A stretch of 64,000 bases of DNA from Phanerodontia chrysosporium (GCA_001910725.1 MJGA01000017.1:681022-745021); one strand, 5' to 3'. Positions 51,201 through 62,693 are shown, counted from the first letter of the stretch. A program made the numbers and translations. Notes: generated by a model from the letters alone, not told the origin.

Positions 51201-54200
51201 GTACATAATCCGTCATACCGTACAACGGCTCACTTCATGTTCACAGCTACTCTGGACGCTATTCAACGCCTGCCCCGTCACCTTGTACGAGCTCACCTTC
51301 TTGGCAGACAAGATGCCACCGCGTCTCGTCGACAGGAAGGTCCAGGTCAATGTCCTCATGGATCGTTGGACTCTCAGCCCCCACATCGACCTCAACGAAG
51401 CCAAACAGTTGTACGCCCGCCGTCGCGCCGATACCTCCCTCCAGAACCAGAAATATATGAAGGCTATCAAAACTCTCTTCGGCATCAACAAACGAGGCGC
51501 CTCGAAGGTAGAAGATCTCGGAATCGTTCCCGACAAAGACGTCGTCGACCCGGATGCCGACTACGTCCCTGGCACAGATGCCATCGTAGCCGACAACGGC
51601 GAGGACTTCGACGACGGCGACGAGATCGATCCCAGCGACGATGACAACGACGACGGCGACAACGACAACGACAACGACGACGAGGGTGACGACGACCGCG
51701 ACGACGAGAACGACGATGACGATGCGCTGGACGAACACCATACCACCGAGAAGGACGAGAACGACATGGATGAAGACGACGACGACAGCGACGAGGAGCC
51801 CGCCCACAAGCAGAAGCAGAAGAAGTCCGCGCTCAAATCCAGGCCCAAAAAGACCACTGCGACCAGGGGGCCGAGGCCGTCCACCTCGCGTGCGAAGGGC
51901 AAGGCACGTGCGACAGTCTTGGATGAACCCGTCGAGACAGACGTCAGCAAGGGCGTCAAGGGCAAGGGCAAGGCCAAGGGCAAGGGCAAGGGCAAGGAAG
52001 TCAAGGCCGGAAAAAGCAAGGGCACGGGCAAGGGCAAGGGCAAGGACAAGGACAAGGACCCCGCTCCCGTTGCCGACTCCGGTTTCGTCGACATTTCTCC
52101 CTACCGCGAATGGCTGAACCCGACTAACTTCCCCCTCCTCGAGGTAGTTCAGAATATCGTCGACGACCTCCAGTTCTGCAAGCCCATCATCGACTCATTC
52201 GTCGTAGGCAAGACGACAGAGCGTCGTTGGAAAGACTCCCACCTCCGCGAAAACGTTCCCTCATCCATCCCCGCGCAGTGGCTGCTGCGCATTCACTACA
52301 ACTATCCCGCCATCGGCAGCAACTCAACGCGCGTCATCGTCCGTGACCTTCTCATCGCCCTGCACTTCGAATACGCATACTGGACGGTCGTGCTCTCGAA
52401 AATCAAGGACATGATCGTTTTCCGCAAGACCCGCGACATCCTCCAGGACGTGCTCGACAAGTACTGCCGCCCATCCCTCACACGCGACCAGCTCCTCCTC
52501 GTCAGTCAGCGCGAATGGCAGTGGCCAGACGGATACCGCGTCACTTTGAACGACGCCGATTACGATTGGTGCGCCCCATCCGCAAGCGACACGAAGTTCT
52601 GGCTTGTCCGCCGCGCGACGATCGCCAGCGAGAAGCAGAAGGTCCTCGCGCCCATTCTCAAGGCCCTTGGGCTCGCATCTGCGTCGGCATTCAACCCCGA
52701 GACCTCTCAGGTCATGCCTGGGTCCGTCTCACAGTCCGTCTTCTTCGCTGCGCAAGGATTCCTCACGGTGAGAATCCTGAAGCCGTCTCGCCGCGTTACT
52801 TGCTCACCCTTCGTACAGGCACTCATGGGTAACATGCAGCACAAGTACGAGATCGAGAAGATCAGGCTCCAGTTGCGGAACCAGCACCCGGAGAGGGAGA
52901 CGCGCGAAGTCCTCGAGAAGAGGCTCGAGGAGGAACGGTACTTCGACCCGTCGAAGTACTGGAACATGTATCCGCTGCCGACTGAAGGGATTCGAACCGT
53001 GGTTGACTACGACAAGGCATCACCCTGGAACCTCAACGCGCTGACCTCCTTCGATCCAGATGGCCCACCTCGCGTTCCGTTGACGAGGACGCCTCCGGCC
53101 AACTCGGGATCAGGCTCGGCTGGCAAGGGCGCGACTTCGGACGCGATCGAGATCGACAACGACGAGCTCGTCATCGTACCCAAGTCGTTCGAGGTCTATG
53201 TCGGTCAAAAGCGCACGTATACCCCACCCTCAGCTCAGGAAGTTGCGGCAACGACGTCTCCGGAAGCAGCTCCCTCGACGCCCAAGAAGCGGAAACACAA
53301 CGTGACGTCTTCGCCGCAGAGCGGTTCCACCGGCGAGACCCCCTCGACGAGGTTGGCGAGGAGTGGTTCCGTGGTTCGGTCACCTGTGAAGAAGAAGGCC
53401 CGCCACGACGAGGGTGAGGTCTCGGCCGTGGACGAAGACGTCGAGATGGACGAGGCCGAGGAGCCTTCGACCAATCTTGCGTCGACCTCCCCTTCCAAGC
53501 CCAAGCCCCGCCCTCGGCGAGCTGCGTCAAAAACGGCGCAGTACACCATGCCCGGTGAAGACTGGGGCTCGGGCTCCTCGGATGAATACGCTGACGATGG
53601 GTCGAGCAGCGAGCTGCCCACCTCTGACGAGGGAGTCTCCGAGTCCGACGACCAGCTTTCGGACGACCCCGAGCTGCGGCAGTACGTCGCCGAGGCACTC
53701 GCGAAGAAGAAGGGAAAGGAGTTGGCTCTGATGCACGCTGCGGCTGCGTCTCAAGCTACGCAAGACGATCTCCATCGTCGGGCTGAGGCTCAAGAACGGG
53801 AACGCCAGCTGCGCAGGGAGAAGCGGCTCTCACGTCGAAGGGGACAGGAGCAGGTCGCGGCGCGAAATGTCTCTGGTGAGTTCGCCCGCTTCGATGTACC
53901 CCTCCTTCGATCGCTGCTCGAGCAGCGATCGGGTGCTGCACGCTAGCCCCGACCGCTGTTCGAAGAGCGATCGGGTGCTTCCAGCTTCCCCCGACCGCTC
54001 TTCGAAGAGCGATCGGGTGGTGTGCGCCGTCCCCGACTGCTCTTCGAGCAGCGATCGGATGTTGCATAGGTCTTTCCCGACCGCTGTTCGAAGAGCGATC
54101 GGGTTGCGTAGGCTTTATCCGATCGCTCCTCGAACAGCGGTCGGATTGTGTACTCCTTTCCCGACTGCTCCTCGAGCAGCGATCGGATAACGTACGAGTT

Positions 54201-55208
54201 CTCAATCTTCTGTCGAGAACCAATGTTTCCCCGATCGCTACTCGAACAGCCATCGGGAATCTGCGCTCTTCTCGTCTTCACGTATTGTAGACTAATTGCT
54301 TCCATTCACCAGATGACGTCGACATGCTCAACTCCGAGGAGGAGAGGGAGGTGCTGCTCGACCCTCATGCCAATGACGAGCACGACGACCCCGACGTCCA
54401 CGGCGATACCGAGGACGAGGACGAGGACGAGCACCAGGACCATGACCAGGACGGCAGCGGCTCCGATAGCGATGGCAGACCATCAGCTCCTGAAGGCTCG
54501 CAGTCTCCTTCCCCAGAGCCCGACCAATCGCTCGCATACGACAACCCTGCCGACATCGCTGCTTCGTCACAGCTCACGTTGCCCCCGTCACAGCCCCCGT
54601 CCTCGTCGATCACCGATGCAACCCCGTCATTCCCTGGCGTCGTCCGCCACAGTCGCACGAGCTCGGAGTCCAGTCTGTCGTCCCTTCCGCCCACTCGCCG
54701 TTCATCGTCCCTCGCACCTCCCGCACCCGAGTCATCGCTCCATCCCCCTCCGCCCTCACAGCCCAGACGCTACCCTCGCCATGGCCAAGAGTTGTTCGTC
54801 CCGCCCCCAACCGAAGAGTTCGACCGCCAGTACGCTGCCCAGCGCGAACTTGAGCTCGACGCCGCGCGTTTCGACGAACTGCCCCAATCGTCGGCCCCCT
54901 CCTTCTCACAAGGCCCCACCCCCGCCATGTCGCATCGCCCCTCCGCTGCCACCAGATCATCGACGCCCGCCGCTCCCTCACCTCACACTCCCTCCCGCAC
55001 GCAACCCACCTCCCCCGCATTCGCACAAACCTCTCAACCCTCACACGATGACGACGTCGAAATGCACCACGAGGAGGAAGAGTCACGCTCGTCGCCTGTC
55101 GAAGACTTCCCACCAGGTCCAACCACCAGGCAGAGGGCGTCGCGCGCCCCGATCACCATGGAACCTCTTCGCCCCTCGTCATCTCGTACCAAGCATCAGA
55201 GGCGCTAA
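48266..55208 (+). CDS. Very large subtelomeric protein 1 (about 1900 residues, unknown function)
   Basis: Exons 48266-48445, 48522 or 48560 to 49235, 49294-49949, 50012-50623, 51041-51196, 51247-52767, 52819-53875 and 54313-55208; from the third exon on all joins are in phase. I do not recognise the protein. The first third is helical and Ala/Glu/Lys-rich, probably coiled-coil (EEVKTLEAKIKAASKARQDV). The middle has ITSEIVDTLWERMDAMGRM, SFIQDLMRRLDLSQSGIAM and YELTFLADKMPPRLVDRKV. An Asp/Glu-rich region (about 51600-51800) and a Lys-Gly repeat (51950-52060) follow, then a Ser/Pro/Asp-rich tail. Exon 2 is uncertain: the best coiled-coil frame from 48522 stops at 48638, and the downstream frame needs a start at 48560 or a one-base change. 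Introns 4 (50624-51040) and 7 (53876-54312) are long because they contain palindrome arrays. Confidence 0.62.
50675..50976. repeat. Palindrome array 6 (7 copies, 49-bp period) inside an intron
   Basis: Copies starting at 50675, 50724, 50773, 50822, 50871, 50920 (right half lost) and 50951. The first six starts are exactly 49 bp apart: 26 bp palindrome plus a 23-bp spacer of the form GGCGAGG...CTCGTTCC that varies by a few bases. Uses the CCGACCGCT / AGCGGTCGG version of the arms. Confidence 0.92.
53907..54256. repeat. Palindrome array 7 (8 copies, about 42-bp period) inside an intron
   Basis: Copies starting at 53907, 53949, 53991, 54033, 54077, 54119, 54161 and 54231. Spacers are 16-18 bp (44 bp before the last) and vary in sequence more than in array 6. 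Centres TTCGAA, TTCGAG and CTCGAG all occur. This is the most regular repeat-spacer array in the window. Confidence 0.92.
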
Positions 55209-55773
55209 ATTTCACTCGTCCCTCCACTCCCTCCCGTCACCGTCACCGTCCCCCGCCCTCCATGTCCCATGAGTACATCGCGCGTTCGTCATCATCGTCC
55301 ATAGATTACATGTACTTTTACTGCACTATTTCGATCGTATAATATCATTCTCGCTTTCTGATCATTTTTCTCCCTCAAAACACTCGTGCTGTTTCCGCAA
55401 CGCTCAGGTAAGCCACTTCGTTCCCTTAGCCACTACCCACAAATTCGCAACATCCTCCCTGGGCCTTTAGATATAGCACCGGTCTCTGTCTCCGCTCTCT
55501 CTCTTCCCTTCCCACCCTCCCCTCCCCCATGACATGAGGTACACCACACTAACGCGTTTTACACCTCGCTTACAACCATATCGAGTCACATCAATCGATA
55601 TCGCTCGGTTTACATGTTTTTCCCCATCATCAACGGATTATCGCGCAGCAATTTTCTGGTTTTTAATCCTTGCCAAAGTCATTTCACCCGCGCACACCCC
55701 CCCTCCCCTCCTCCCTCTCATCACCTCCTTTGAAATCGCACATCTCTTCCTTGCGCAGACGACACAACACAAT
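55209..55773. other. Intergenic between the two large genes
   Basis: About 565 bp, pyrimidine-rich near 55480-55530 and 55695-55735, presumably 3' UTR of the first gene and promoter of the second. No palindrome copy. Confidence 0.5.
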
Positions 55774-58700
55774 ATGCCTCCTGTCAAACCCACCTCTGTG
55801 ACCCACAGGCAACTCGCTCCTGATCGACGCTCATCCCAAGTCCAGCAGGCGCTCGCAATGGACGCCATGCTTGCAGATCCGTACGTTTTCCTCTCTATGC
55901 TCTTCGACATCCATCGCTAACTCTGTCCAATCGACTTCCTCATTCATAGCTCTTCTCGTCCTGTCAATGAAGTAGAGGTCGACCTCGCTGCACCTCCCTT
56001 CGCCTTTCTCGCAAACGACGCCGTCCCTCAGAACGACGTCAACAACTTCTTGCGTTTGTACGATCGCTCGCACGACGATCGCGACTTCCATGACTCCCGT
56101 CGCAAAGAAGTACTGCTATCCAAGCTCCGTTACATCTACAAAAAGGGCACCGTATCTGACAAGATACGCCTCCTCACCTCACGCCACAAGGTCGTCATCG
56201 ACGATCACTACATCCGCCCCGCGAGCCATGCTTCCATCGCTCTCGATATGTCGTCTGGCACCATGGACTTCAAATTCTGCGTCCCTCGTCAGCCCGGCTT
56301 CGGCGCAGTTATTCCAAACACTATCGCCGGACTTCATTGGTGTTGGAAGCTGTTCATCACCCGTGCTCGCTTCTTCGCAAACAAGCATGCCATGCTCGGC
56401 TTCGACCCCGTCGGCTCCATGCTTTACATCGGCACCGCAAACGACGAGGATCTCTGGCTCGTCTTCGCTGCTAACGACTTCTTTCGCGACGACCCCCAAA
56501 TCGATTACAAACCTCCGGGCACCATCTCTGGCGATCCCAGGCTCTCACATATACACTGGTACTACGCATGCATCTGGCTCGCTTTCGTTATGCGCAAGCG
56601 CGGAATCTCAGACGTTACTTGTAGCGATGAGATGTATTGGAACCTGGACGATCCCTCCTTCGATTCTCTCAAGGAAATAACCAACATCCTGTGAGTACAT
56701 TGTCCTTGTCTTTGTCTTTGCCATTGTCGTCGTCCGTTTCCACCTGCTGCTCTTGCGGCCTTATGATGACGTTGACTTTGTCAGCCACGTCATGCCCACT
56801 CATGGCGAACCCCGATCGCTCTTCGAGCAGCGATCGGTGCAACTCGGTCCCTCGACCCCTCGTCATCGCCGACACCCCGATCGCTGCTCGAGCAGCGGTC
56901 GGAGTTACCCCCCTCATTCTCGGTCCCTCGACCCCTCGTCGTCGCCGACACCCCGATCGCTGCTCGAGCAGCCGTCGGGGTCACCCACCTCGTTTCAACG
57001 TGGGGTCCTCCGTGCCACTTTCACCGACCGCTGCTCGAACAGCGATCGGGGAGCCCCTCCCCTGAACTCTCTTCACCTCCGTCTCCAGCACTATTTCACT
57101 GACATAAATATTTCCTCCAGTGAGGGCGGTCGAACCCTACAGCTTGATGCTGTCGTCAAACTTCATGATCACTGGAACAACGACTATGAAGACTTCCGAC
57201 ACAGACTGCCCGAGAACGTCAGCGACTGGTTCGCGAAGCGCAAGCCTATGGTCATCTGCTCTCGCTACGGTCAGAACAAACCCATCAGCACTGCTCCCGA
57301 CACACTCGAAGCTTACGCACAAGAGTGGCGGACCCTCCACAAGTTCGAGAACATCAAGTTTCTCTCACTCGCTCTCTCCACCGATGTCAGGTCAGTTATT
57401 CCACTACCACACCCCACACCCCACACCCCACACCCCACACCCCACCCCCTACACCCCACACGCCATTCTATTCCCACTTTCCTCCATACATCCAATCCAT
57501 CACCTGTTCTAACCGCCACCTCCCCTCAGAGCCGACTTCGTCGACACCTACCATGCCATCCCCGACGAAGAGATCTACCAAGATCACCCAGAGCTGTACA
57601 CCCATTGGGACCCCGAGGTTCGCCAACATCTAGAGCTCGACGAGCTCCTCGCGCTCCCTCTCGCAGATGAGGACAACAACCAAATTCACATCTACGACGC
57701 TGACGGCTACCTCGTTCCTCGCACCGTTTCTGTCCCTGCTTCCCCCGCTGCCATGCTCGTCAACTTCAAACGAATCGACGACCTTTTCATCAGCTCCGCC
57801 CAGCACACATCGCGTTCCTACACCCATGACGACGGCGAAATCAACTCAGGCCGTCCCAGCCTCTACACAATCTATCCTCAAGCTTGCCTCCATCACCTCG
57901 GCCACCTCCAGGCCACTGTCCTCCCGCGCCCTCATCGTAACTTCGTCAGCAACCTGAACAGGGCCATCGGACTCACTCATTGGGTCGACGAGGGCGAGTT
58001 CGGAGACTCCAGCGATGACGACGAGCTCGAGCGCCGTAGCCAGGCAAGCCTTCATCCTCACCAGGAAAAGATCACCGAGTCCCCCATTACTACCAGTGCT
58101 CTTCAAATTTACGCCCTTCCCATGCATCGCAGCAGACGCACCGCCAAACACCACGACGTTCAACGCGGTCAAATAACCGCTTCCCTCGCCTACCATTACG
58201 TCACGTCCACTCCCGAGACCAAGACCCTCAATAACATCAAGGATCAGTTCAAGGCCGGTCTTCCGCATCAACGCTTCAAAGAGAAGATCAACACCCCGGA
58301 ATTGCCTCGAGAGTTGCGCATCGAAGTTGTCTATCACTTTGACATGTGCAAGCTTGAGGACAAGTATTACGACGGCGCGTAAGTTCCCTCTCACCTACTC
58401 GTTCCTCACCCACATACTCACCCCACCTCCAACCCTTCTCTCCCCCATTTCTCACGTCGCTACATCCCTCAGCGTATTCTTCAAGGAAATTGTCTCACCC
58501 CTCATCCGCTCCTGGTCGCACGGCAGCCTGAGAGAAGATATTATCCCACATTTCACAGCTATCGACACCAAGGTGAGTATCAACCTTTTGCTGCCGTATT
58601 CCCGAACCATCGTTCATAGAGTCCCTTCATCGACCTCAATCGTACGCTAGGTCTACCCCCAGCTTTACAACTGGACAACTCAGGGCTTGACCACTCTGCT

Positions 58701-61208
58701 CGAGCACCTTCACGACCAAGGCACCATGACCGAGGGCGCCGGTACTCATGTTCCATCACATTTCATCGACCTTGTCGCCAATCTAGAGCGCGCCCTCAGT
58801 TACTGCCATACCGGCATCGCACGCGTCATGACTCGAAGTACCATGGACCCCCTCTGGCTGTCCACAAGCCTACTCATCGACGGTATGCCATGTCTGAACC
58901 CAGACATTGTCTCCATTACTTTCCCAAACGGCCTACCCAAAGTCAACGTTTCCCTCCACAATTGGCCTTGCGAAGACAACGGAATAGTCCCAAAGTCTGC
59001 CGCCCGCGCAGGTCTGATCTATCACTATGGCGTCGATTTATGTGCCGTGAGTAAACATTTTGTTCTCTCCTCTTCACCGTCGAATCGCACTTCAGTTCTC
59101 TCCAATCACTTTATTTCCGTCGTCGTGTTCTCGTTCATTGTTTCCCACTGGTGTCCACCGATCGCTGCTCGAGGAGCGGTCGGTTTCTCCCCTTGCTTTC
59201 GCCCCCTTACACCTTCGTTCCCGATCGCTCTTCGAGAAGCGATCGGCTCTCCTCTCTCTCTCTCTCTCTCTCTCCCTACCCCACGCCTCTCCGTTTCCGA
59301 TCCCTGCTCGAGCAGCGGTCGGATTTCCCCTCCCCTCACGCACCCTCCCTCGTTTCCGATCCCTGCTCGAGCAGCGGTCGGGTTACCCTCCCTCTCGACG
59401 GAGTCGGTAACATGTACTACATTCCTACCCCCTCGTACAATTCGCATGGCTTTCAACCTCCTCCTGGATGGATACTGATTGTCTATCATCCTCCAGCGTT
59501 TTCAAGCCACCTTCTCCCTCGAAATCCTTAGCGCGAGATCCGCTTTCAATGCGAGTGATCCATCAAAGACTGTCTCATCGGCAACGCGCGCATTCGACCT
59601 CTGCGTCGCCTTTTGGCGCGTGTTCGAGCAGGAGACAGTTGCTTGGCTCCTCAACGAACTCGAGCAAGACATTCAGAGGCAATCTCGCTCCCACCAAGCC
59701 CTCGGTGACAACGATATCCCCCCCGAAGATCGCAAAGAAGCTCTTCGTTTTCTCTCCCAAAATTGCGAACATCCCCTTTCCCTCGCTGGAAGCGCTCACC
59801 TCTTGAACGTCGTCGCAACAACAAACGACGCTCGTCTCGACTACTTGCCCGCTAGTTCCACCCTCCCTCAAACCACACGTTTCGAACTCTGTTGGAATCT
59901 CATCAACAGTTGCCTCGATCACGACAAGCCCCCCACCGCTCCGTTCACCTCCACCTCCTTCGCATACCGCCTCCTCCTTCGCCTCTATCACTCTCTTCCA
60001 TCTCTCTTCCCCGACTTCTTTCGTGACCCCACAAATAACAAAAAGGCTATCTGTCACCTTCTTCAATCCTCTCTTTTCGAAACCGGCATCGTCTATCTCC
60101 CTTTCTTCGACACCCCGTCCGGCAACCGCGGCATGTGGTCCAGACAGAAGCCCAGTTGCACTCACTTCGTCCGTCTCCTCGATCCCCTTCAGCCCCGACC
60201 GTCCTCCTCCCATCCTCTTCGAAGACGCGTCGATGAAGTCGTCGAGATCTCTGACAACGATGACGATCTACCCTCCTCCTCTCAGTCCATTCGTCGCGCT
60301 CGCAAACGCGCCCGCCAGATTCTCCTCTCCGACCCCGAAGCGCCTTGGTCTGCCCTCGGCTGGCCTCTCTCTCAGCTCGACACCTATTCCAACAAGTCTG
60401 TCGTTCCCATCGAGTTCACCTACAAGAACGCCGACTTGCCTGCTGACAAGTCCTGCCCTGCCGACCCGAACAAACGTGAGATATGGCTCATCTATGACTG
60501 GGTCTTCAAGAACTTTTCAATGAACGTCAAGTGTCACCGCCTCGCCATGTTCATCGCCATCATAGTCACTCGCCTGCTTCCCCAGATCTCCATCTCTGTC
60601 GATGGCGTCGTTCTGCCTCCAGCCCTCGCCTCTGACCCAGAGGCAATTCGAACTCACCTCCGGACCCATTGTCCACTCTTCGTTCAGCCATCAAGAGGCG
60701 GTCGTTCCAAAGCCCATCCCTTCATCACAGCTATCCCAACCATCGCCATCTCCATGTGGTCCGAACACTCCCCTCTCCGCCAATTGTTCCGGCCCAAGGC
60801 TGACGGCAGCTCGGGTCGCCGAGGCCCTGGTAAAACTTGGACCAACAAGCACAGTACGTACAGCATCCCTCCTTTGTTGCTATCCGCGTTTCAATAAGAT
60901 AAATGTATCGAATTGACTCTTCCGTCCCTTCTAACCCAGGTATGAAAGGGTTGAACCCCTGGTTCATGACCTTTATCAACGTCTTCAAGCCTACGCACGC
61001 CATTTACACTTCCCCCCCTCACTTCGGGACAACCTACGTCGTACCTACCAGTGATGAGCTCGACGAGCTTCACGATCAGTTTTTCGACACATTGCTCTCC
61101 GACGACCCATACAAGTTCTACCACGCTGTTCGGTTGATCGTTGGACACGATCTCGCCAAGGAGTTGGGTGAATCGCATGGATACAAAACCCCTTCATGGG
61201 CCCGTTGA
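55774..61208 (+). CDS. Very large subtelomeric protein 2 (about 1362 residues, unknown function)
   Basis: Exons 55774-55880, 55950-56690, 57121-57390, 57530-58378, 58473-58572, 58651-59046, 59497-60853 and 60940-61208 join in phase without a stop. No family recognised. It has no signal peptide or membrane segment. Distinct stretches include IALDMSSGTMDFKFCVPRQP and IHWYYACIWLAFVMRKRGIS (exon 2), HDHWNNDYEDFRHRLPENV (exon 3), LYTIYPQACLHHLGHLQ (exon 4) and WLIYDWVFKNFSMNVKCHRL (exon 7). A basic patch after an acidic one (VVEISDNDDDLPSSSQ, RRARKRARQIL) could be a nuclear signal. Introns 2 (430 bp) and 6 (450 bp) each hold four palindromes; the others are 69-139 bp. It follows large protein 1 on the same strand. 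Confidence 0.68.
56812..57049. repeat. Palindrome array 8 (4 copies) inside an intron
   Basis: Copies starting at 56812, 56877, 56953 and 57024. Spacers include repeated CGGTCCCTCGACCCCTCGTC. Lies wholly in intron 2 of the gene at 55774. Confidence 0.9.
57406..57467 (+). repeat. (CCCCACA)n microsatellite in an intron
   Basis: About eight units of ACCCCAC with small variations, inside the 139-bp intron between 57390 and 57530. It is C-rich on the coding strand but is not the CCCTAAA telomere word. Confidence 0.8.
59158..59381. repeat. Palindrome array 9 (4 copies) inside an intron
   Basis: Copies starting at 59158, 59221, 59297 and 59356, with a (TC)n run at about 59247-59274 between the second and third. 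The last two share the CCGATCCCTGCTC left arm. Lies in intron 6 of the gene at 55774. Confidence 0.9.
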
Positions 61209-61377
61209 ACCGGCATCGTGACTTGTGGCCGATCATGTGTGGGTAGGGATAGTTTTGAGAGTTAAATGGTTGCTTGCTTGGTTGTTCGGTTAGAAAGTTT
61301 TGAATGCATTCATTGTTTGTGCTTTTGCCTCAACGGCGTCCTCGTCGTCGTGATCTCCCATGCTCTCTTTGCTCCTT
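61209..61377. other. 3' flank of large protein 2 gene
   Basis: Presumed 3' UTR and spacer; no other feature seen. Confidence 0.5.
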
Positions 61378-61760
61378 TCGATCGCTCCTCGAGCAGCGAT
61401 CGGAAGAATCGCAGGTAAATGCGTGTCGCTCTTGTTGTGCGCTCGAACTCCGATCGCTCCTCGAGCAGCGATCGGGAGAATCGCAAGTAAATACGTGTCA
61501 ACTTCGTTTTGCAGTATAAATCCGATCGCTCTTCGAGCAGCGATCGGATAATCAAAGGTAAATACGTGTCAACTTCGTTTTGCAGTATAAATCCGATCGC
61601 TCTTCGAGCAGCGATCGGATAATCAAAGGTAAATACGTGTCAACTTCGTTTTGAAGTATAAATCCGATCGCTCTTCGAGCAGCGATCGGATAATCAAAGG
61701 TAAATACATGTCAACATCATTTTGAGGTGCAAATCCGATCGCGCTTCCAACAGCGATCGG
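61378..61760. repeat. Palindrome array 10 (6 copies, 71-72-bp period), distal-most
   Basis: Copies starting at 61378, 61450, 61522, 61593, 61664 and 61735. Spacers of about 45 bp share AATCAAAGGTAAATACGTG and TCAACTTCGTTTTG; the three inner units are nearly identical. Intergenic, 3' of the last gene. No palindrome copies occur beyond this point. Confidence 0.92.
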
Positions 61761-62080
61761 AGACTTCCAGGCAGAGATGCTATTGTGATTCATCCACCTC
61801 CATCTGTGAGGTTCTGGAGGATACGGTCTCGAAACAAACGTACATAAATCATACATGTCATTTACACTGATATTTTCTGCACCGTACATTGGTATTTCCT
61901 TGTTTAAACGATCTCCGGATTTGAGAGGATCTTGCAAAACTGTCTCGTGAGAACGATCTACAATCCAAGATTCCGTCTCTGCGAGTCACGGGGTATGGAT
62001 GTATGAATGTGAATGTTCGTTGTCTCCCTAAACCGTAATAATCAGGTGTTAATCATTCACATGTTTTGTTTCCCCCTCCT
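61761..62080. other. Gene-free subtelomeric DNA
   Basis: About 320 bp between the last palindrome array and the inverted telomere-like tract. No supported ORF, no repeat recognised. Confidence 0.5.
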
Positions 62081-62150
62081 CTAACCCTAACCCTAAACCC
62101 TAACCCTACACTCTACTCTGCGCTTAACCCCAACTTTAACCCTCTAAACT
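62081..62150 (-). repeat. Inverted interstitial telomere-like tract
   Basis: On the plus strand CTAACCCTAACCCTAAACCC, TAACCCTACACTC, TTAACCCCAACTTTAACCC. The C-rich strand is on top, opposite to the terminal telomere 1.7 kb away and opposite to the other telomere-like stubs in the window. Some units are 6-mers (CCCTAA), others 7-mers. Confidence 0.75.
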
Positions 62151-62690
62151 CTGAGGCAACCTATAACTCTCCCTCCCTTAACACAGCACCTTTTCTGTTT
62201 CTCTCTCTACTAGCCTTCACCAAATGATTTTAAAATAAATACAAATTTAGGAGGCAAAGAATCTGAGCAGCTCATGCAGAGTGCAACATGGGGTACTTGA
62301 ACATGGTCCCTTGAGAATACAGCCTTATTGGCTTTGTAGCAAGTGATCTTTACTTGTTTCACAGGAGCAAACAGTTGTCAGAAGTAAAGCTGCACTTTAG
62401 CAATACAATGCCAGTCTTCATCAGTAATAAAAGGCAGTTAGTAATGCAATGTGACTTGTACATGAATAGCTAATTCTGTAAGGAGATTGCTGAAAATCTT
62501 GTTCCTTTTTTTTTTTTCTGCCATTTCTGGCCTGTTCACTATAGCTCTTCTCGATGTAGGTGGAGATTAAATCTCAGCCTCAAATGTCAGAGATGTAATG
62601 GTGTAGCCCTATCTTGGTGCTCATTTCCAGGTATGTTTCTTGATTTAATCCAATGAGGGAGCAGACCTGGTACAGTCTCATGACACGGTC
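62151..62690. other. Gene-free subtelomeric DNA
   Basis: A/T-rich, no supported ORF. A T run occurs at 62507-62518. Confidence 0.5.
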
Positions 62691-62693
62691 TTG

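Noticed and set aside
52768..52818. The 51-bp in-frame segment of large protein 1 as coding
   Set aside because: It starts GTGAGA and ends TACAG with length divisible by three and no stop; the flanking protein reads more smoothly without it, so I treat it as an intron, although retention would be in frame.
41282..61760. The palindrome arrays as a true CRISPR locus
   Set aside because: The genome is eukaryotic, no cas-like genes are nearby, spacers within an array are related to each other, and the repeats are full palindromes with three different periods.
41282..61760. The palindromes as intrinsic transcription terminators
   Set aside because: They lack T runs, occur inside introns of genes that must be transcribed through, and belong to a nuclear genome where such terminators do not operate.
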